Shown piece after piece: positions 62,787-64,000 of a stretch of DNA of 64,000 nt (the stretch's first letter is position 1; each line of letters begins with the position of its first letter). The stretch is taken from positions 124,450 to 188,449 of the forward strand of contig NZ_VFWZ01000004.1 in the NCBI RefSeq assembly GCF_006443095.1, given 5' to 3'. This DNA comes from Aquimarina algicola (lineage in GTDB: Bacteria; Bacteroidota; Bacteroidia; Flavobacteriales; Flavobacteriaceae). Under the pieces are notes generated by a model. The model did no database searches, was not told where the DNA came from, and saw only the letters and a program-made list of their open reading frames with translations. The translations under genes and the position numbers were made by a program.

Positions 62787-63135
62787 GACTTAAAATTATT
62801 AACTTCAATTTGGCTACATACTTCTGTTGTTTTTGTACCGTTATATTCCAATAATACTTGAATACATATTTAATTTACCGCTCTCTAATAAATTGATTGA
62901 TATAACTATTTAATTTGTTTTCTTATATAAGTAATTGAAGAACTCCACTTGTTTATTACTTGTATAACATTAAAATATGAACAGTCTGCATACTTTCATT
63001 TTTTTAAATTAAACATTATTGAACGAAAGTTAAATCAAAGAAGTTCGGTTACCATTTTTAACCTCTTAAAACAAGATAACCAAGTAGGTAACTTATTTTA
63101 CAATATCAATTCAAATGAAATGATTAATCCAAAAC

Positions 63136-63170
63136 AAAAAACCCGATAATCATATAATTATCAGGTTTTT
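63136..63170 (-). terminator. Terminator downstream of tRNA-Pro
   Basis: Stem GATAAT/ATTATC (63145-63150/63157-63162), extended by AAAAACC/GGTTTTT with one mismatch. On the minus strand it ends in a U-run (GGGTTTTTTG), as needed to end the leftward tRNA transcript. Confidence 0.75.
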
Positions 63171-63194
63171 ATCACTATTTGATATATTAAAAAG

Positions 63195-63269
63195 TCGGGT
63201 AGAGAGGATTCGAACCTCCGATCTCTGGTCCCCCAGACCAGCACTTTAACCGGACTAAGCTACTACCCG
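63195..63269 (-). tRNA. tRNA-Pro(GGG)
   Basis: A 75-nt cloverleaf on the minus strand. Acceptor stem CGGGTAG/CTACCCG with discriminator A; D-stem GCTT/AAGT; anticodon stem CTGGT/ACCAG with loop CTGGGGG (anticodon GGG); T-stem GGAGG/CCTCT with TTCGAAT loop. The 3' CCA is not encoded. GGG reads proline codons CCC/CCU. Confidence 0.95.
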
Positions 63270-63303
63270 AAAAAATCAGAGTGCAAATATAATAATCTTG
63301 TGA

Positions 63304-64000
63304 TTAAATTAAAGGATTATTATTTTGTTCTAGGATTTTTATCATTTTAAACGATTTGAGCAGATGAAATAATCCAGGAAGAATTACTGTTCCTCCTATG
63401 ATTAAAGATATCCCTAAAACATTTATAACACTCTCGGGGGCAATATTTTCTACAAGGCTTATACTCCCTTCTTGAGTAATAATAACATCTGGGAAGTGAG
63501 ATACTAGAGCAGCCAAAAGAATCAAAAACACCTGTAACCCTGCGAAAAACCTACTCCAGATAATATCTCCTTGAGTTATTTTTTTCCATAAGGGTAGCAA
63601 TAATAAGGCAGATACAGCCACACAAATCATCGCATATGGGCTTTTCAAAAAATCTTTTACAAAGACGATACCTGATAGATATCCATAACTAAAAGTAATT
63701 AAACCGATAACAAACACTACAATTGTGGCAATAGCAGCTTTTCTAACATAAATATTTTTCTTACCCTCCTTAGATTCTCCAATAAGTAATACAGAAGACA
63801 AAAATGCACATAATGCTGCAAAAAACAGCCCTACCATAATACTAAAGGTATTAAACCAAGGAAGTATAAAGGCTTCATAAAAAGATAGTGTACTTATATC
63901 TTCTGTAATATGAATTTTACCACTAATCAGGCCCCCGAATACAATACCTAAAAAAATTGGAGTAATCAAACTTGAGATTTTGAACATACTATCATACAAT
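63304..64000 (-). CDS. cydB: Cytochrome bd oxidase subunit II (cydB), partial at window edge
   Basis: The C-terminal 231 residues of an integral membrane protein; the first roughly 110 residues lie beyond the right edge, judged by usual CydB length (about 340). Helices and loops fit CydB: ITPIFLGIVFGGLISGKI, FNTFSIMVGLFFAALCAFLSSVLLIGE, FFAGLQVFLILLAALVSHFPDVIIT and ending VINVLGISLIIGGTVILPGLF. With CydA it oxidises quinol and reduces oxygen at very low oxygen levels. The tRNA-Pro gene follows by 35 bp and may be co-transcribed. I cannot see the start. Confidence 0.85.
   Translation of the reverse strand, partial: LYDSMFKISSLITPIFLGIVFGGLISGKIHITEDISTLSFYEAFILPWFNTFSIMVGLFFAALCAFLSSVLLIGESKEGKKNIYVRKAAIATIVVFVIGLITFSYGYLSGIVFVKDFLKSPYAMICVAVSALLLLPLWKKITQGDIIWSRFFAGLQVFLILLAALVSHFPDVIITQEGSISLVENIAPESVINVLGISLIIGGTVILPGLFHLLKSFKMIKILEQNNNPLI

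Larger units (their letters stand above)
62693..63194. other. 502-bp gap between the T9SS gene and tRNA-Pro
   Basis: Contains the T9SS gene promoter/operator (62764-62786) and the tRNA terminator (63136-63170). Between them (about 62790-63130) the DNA is AT-rich. A 66-codon reading frame at 62949-63149 is present but has no coding-like composition, so I see no further gene. Confidence 0.6.

Noticed and set aside
62949..63149. 66-codon open frame between the T9SS gene and tRNA-Pro
   Set aside because: No recognisable motif, poor composition, ends in the tRNA terminator; probably chance in AT-rich DNA.

Overview
The window looks like a chromosomal segment of a marine-type member of the Flavobacteriaceae (Bacteroidota). 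The DNA is strongly AT-rich and starts lack Shine-Dalgarno sequences. Many intergenic regions carry a Bacteroidota-type -7 element (TAnnTTTG). The gene content also fits: a type IX secretion C-terminal sorting domain, TonB receptors with carboxypeptidase-like N-terminal domains, PadR-PspC-GIN clusters, BspA/DUF285 lipoproteins and a SigK/RskA-type ECF pair. An Aquimarina- or Kordia-like genus is a guess from gene style only. No phage, transposase, CRISPR array or rRNA was seen; the only RNA gene is tRNA-Pro(GGG).

Layout. 0.1-4.3 kb: SDR oxidoreductase divergent from a HxlR regulator, then small secreted or unknown proteins. 4.3-9.7 kb: a five-gene operon (DUF4153 membrane protein, secreted protein, YiiX-like cysteine hydrolase, DUF6714-like protein, lipoprotein) behind an elaborate operator region. 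9.8-22.5 kb: housekeeping and envelope/redox genes: DUF2141, oxyR (C199/C208), AIM24, DUF4442, DUF4870, PadR-PspC-GIN, trxB, a TRIC-type channel, fasciclin protein divergent from a SigK/RskA pair, and a TlpA-like thioredoxin. 22.6-27.3 kb: a probable copper-acquisition locus: two small CX9CX3C proteins flanking an OprC/NosA-like TonB receptor with a CxxxM plug motif, plus a Met-rich outer-membrane protein. 27.4-35.4 kb: a metal-chelate (probably siderophore) uptake operon made of two TonB receptor/PepSY-TM pairs, a DJ-1/PfpI lipoprotein and a 42-residue membrane microprotein. 35.4-41.8 kb: lipoprotein, OmpA-like protein, SLC13 permease, acetyltransferase and P2-type ATPase.

41.9-48.2 kb is a six-gene periplasmic nitrate reductase operon (napD-napA-tetraheme napB-like-tetraheme lipoprotein-4x[4Fe-4S] protein-NrfD). 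It has no napC, napG or napH. It starts behind an FNR/CRP-like box centred about 43 bp upstream of the predicted transcription start. Similar boxes lie upstream of the copper locus and the P-type ATPase, suggesting one anaerobic regulon that couples nitrate respiration with copper supply. A partial cydB (cytochrome bd oxidase) at the right edge fits life at low oxygen.

51.7-58.7 kb holds four tandem BspA-type lipoprotein genes with 8, 3, 5 and 2 copies of a 25-residue repeat. Each sits behind the same 74-bp promoter module: a TACTTTTG -7 element and two ATTCGT-type direct repeats exactly 21 bp apart, the geometry of LytTR-family binding sites. A fifth, orphan copy of the module lies upstream of a ChaN/TIKI-like gene. 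This promoter-lipoprotein family is the most system-like novelty in the window. A T9SS-secreted beta-helix protein, tRNA-Pro and the cydB fragment close the window.

All assignments come from reading the sequence and from memory of protein families; no search or alignment was run.
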